Shown here one piece after another: positions 63,021-64,000 of a stretch of 64,000 nt of DNA. Location: assembly GCF_016741775.1 (NCBI RefSeq), contig NZ_JAERRK010000031.1, positions 1 through 64,000 on the forward strand, in the 5' to 3' direction. This DNA comes from Streptomyces actinomycinicus. Its GTDB lineage: Bacteria > Actinomycetota > Actinomycetes > Streptomycetales > Streptomycetaceae. Within the stretch, counting starts at the first letter, position 1. Every line of letters starts with the position of its first letter. A program made the translations under genes and the position numbers. The notes beneath the pieces are model-generated. The model made no database searches. It saw only the letters and a program-made list of their open reading frames with translations, and was not told the origin of the DNA.

Positions 63021-64000
63021 ATGACCCGACGCCTCTGCTCGCTTCCGCGGCAGCCGGCCCCCTGCTTCGCACCGGGGCTGACGGCCGAGCGGCTCGGTGC
63101 GCTGCTCGCCGGGCGGCGGATGTGGGTCGACGGCACCGTCCTGCACTACTGCTTCCTCGACGCCCCCTGCGACGCCTCGGCGATCCCGGTCCCGGGGACC
63201 GGCGAACTGCGCCGGGTGCCGTGGGCCGGCGGCGAGGAGCAGCGGGACGTGGTCCGGGCGTGCTTGCGCGAGTGGCAGGACCTCGGCATCGGTGTGACGT
63301 TCACCGAGGTCGGCGACCGGCACGAGGCGGAGCTGCGGATCGGGTTCCAGACCGGTGCCGGGTCCTGGTCGGCGATCGGCCGGGACGCACTGTCGGTCGG
63401 CCGGGGCGAGCGCACCATGAACCTCGGCTGGGACGTGACCGCGCCCGGGGAGCGCGGGACCGTCCTGCACCAGATCGGGCATGCGCTCGGCATGGTGCAC
63501 GAGCACCAGAGTCCGCACGCCGGGCTCCACTGGGACGACGAGGCCGTGTACGCCGAGCTGGCGGGCCCGCCGAACCACTGGAACAGGGAGACGACGTACG
63601 CGAACGTGCTGCGCCAGTTGGACGCCTGTGAGGCGGGCGGCTCGGTGTGGGATCCGCAGTCGGTGATGACGCTGCCGTTCGGGCCGGGGCTGGTGCTGGA
63701 GCCGGAGCAGTACCGCGGGGGACTGCGTCCGCCCGGCACCCCTTCCCCGGCCGACAAGGAGTTCGTGCTCCGCTGGTACCCGCCCGCCGGGGCCGGCGGG
63801 CCGGCCGCGCTGGTGCCGTTCCGGTCCGCGCCGCTCGGGCTCGGACCGGGCGAGCAGGCCGACTTCACCGTCGAGCCGCCGGAGACCCGCGACTACACCG
63901 TGGGCACCTTCGGTGACGCCGACACCGTGCTGGTCCTCTTCGAGGAGCGCGACGGGGAACCGCGCTTCCTCGCGGGACACGACGACGGCGGCACGCCGGA
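63021..64000 (+). CDS. Metzincin-like (M12-type) protein with altered catalytic Glu, partial
   Basis: A gene of at least 326 codons still open at the window's end. The zinc signature reads H150-Q-I-G-H154-A-L-G-M-V-H160, that is HxxxHxxGxxH, with a Met-turn-like SVMTLPF about 60 residues later. All three His ligands are present but the general-base Glu of HExxH is Gln (codon CAG). Flanking sequence (FTEVGDRHEAELRIGFQTGAGSWSAIG; LGWD) matches astacin-like M12 proteins of Streptomyces. There is no clear signal peptide, though the N-terminus has several Cys. It may be an inactive, substrate-binding relative. ATG 63021 has a weak ribosome site. Confidence 0.8.
   Translation, partial: MTRRLCSLPRQPAPCFAPGLTAERLGALLAGRRMWVDGTVLHYCFLDAPCDASAIPVPGTGELRRVPWAGGEEQRDVVRACLREWQDLGIGVTFTEVGDRHEAELRIGFQTGAGSWSAIGRDALSVGRGERTMNLGWDVTAPGERGTVLHQIGHALGMVHEHQSPHAGLHWDDEAVYAELAGPPNHWNRETTYANVLRQLDACEAGGSVWDPQSVMTLPFGPGLVLEPEQYRGGLRPPGTPSPADKEFVLRWYPPAGAGGPAALVPFRSAPLGLGPGEQADFTVEPPETRDYTVGTFGDADTVLVLFEERDGEPRFLAGHDDGGTP

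Overview
The window is about 72% GC. Start codons are often GTG, gene ends often overlap as GTGA or ATGA, and codon third positions are strongly G/C. With LAL/MalT-type LuxR regulators, a monomeric NADP isocitrate dehydrogenase, a Tat lipoprotein sugar transporter lacking its own ATPase and a CBM13 secreted enzyme, this points to a Streptomyces (or very close actinomycete) chromosome. I see no rRNA, tRNA, insertion sequence, prophage or CRISPR array.

Layout. 0-2.5 kb: a MarR regulator with an upstream operator, and a pair of paralogous small proteins. 2.6-4.8 kb: catalase-peroxidase katG. 5.1-12.0 kb: a seven-gene operon matching the E. coli yhf cluster (PRD protein, YhfU, YhfT, Php, YhfS, YhfX, YhfW), whose pathway is unknown. 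11.9-18.3 kb: membrane proteins, a PAP2 lipid enzyme, a HemK-like methyltransferase, an SRPBCC protein and a LytTR response regulator. 18.5-23.9 kb: an operon of exo-N-acetylmuramidase NamZ, a GNAT and a sugar ABC importer, probably for cell-wall sugar recovery. 23.9-32.2 kb: a GH65 phosphorylase, a three-subunit molybdenum hydroxylase and a secreted CBM13/beta-helix protein. 32.4-36.3 kb: an ABC exporter behind a SoxR-type box, an LPG-synthase-like membrane protein and a crotonase. 36.4-40.4 kb: a kinase/FAD-oxidoreductase operon resembling glpK-glpA-glpB. 41.9-49.1 kb: an amino acid permease, an MscS channel and a run of small membrane/stress-type proteins with a drug exporter. 49.2-55.5 kb: a large LuxR regulator, icd and an N-formylglutamate amidohydrolase preceded by a four-copy dyad array. 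55.7-60.9 kb: sigma factor, small partner, intracellular subtilase and TPR-CHAT protease. 61.2-64 kb: a second AAA-LuxR regulator divergent from a metzincin-like protein with an altered catalytic motif.

The best candidates for undescribed biology are the sigma-subtilase-CHAT module, the complete yhf-type operon and the phased dyad array at 54.56 kb. The SoxR-type promoter at 34.34 kb is well supported. Short tandem repeats (17-46 bp units, unrelated in sequence) also recur at the 3' ends of genes across the window.
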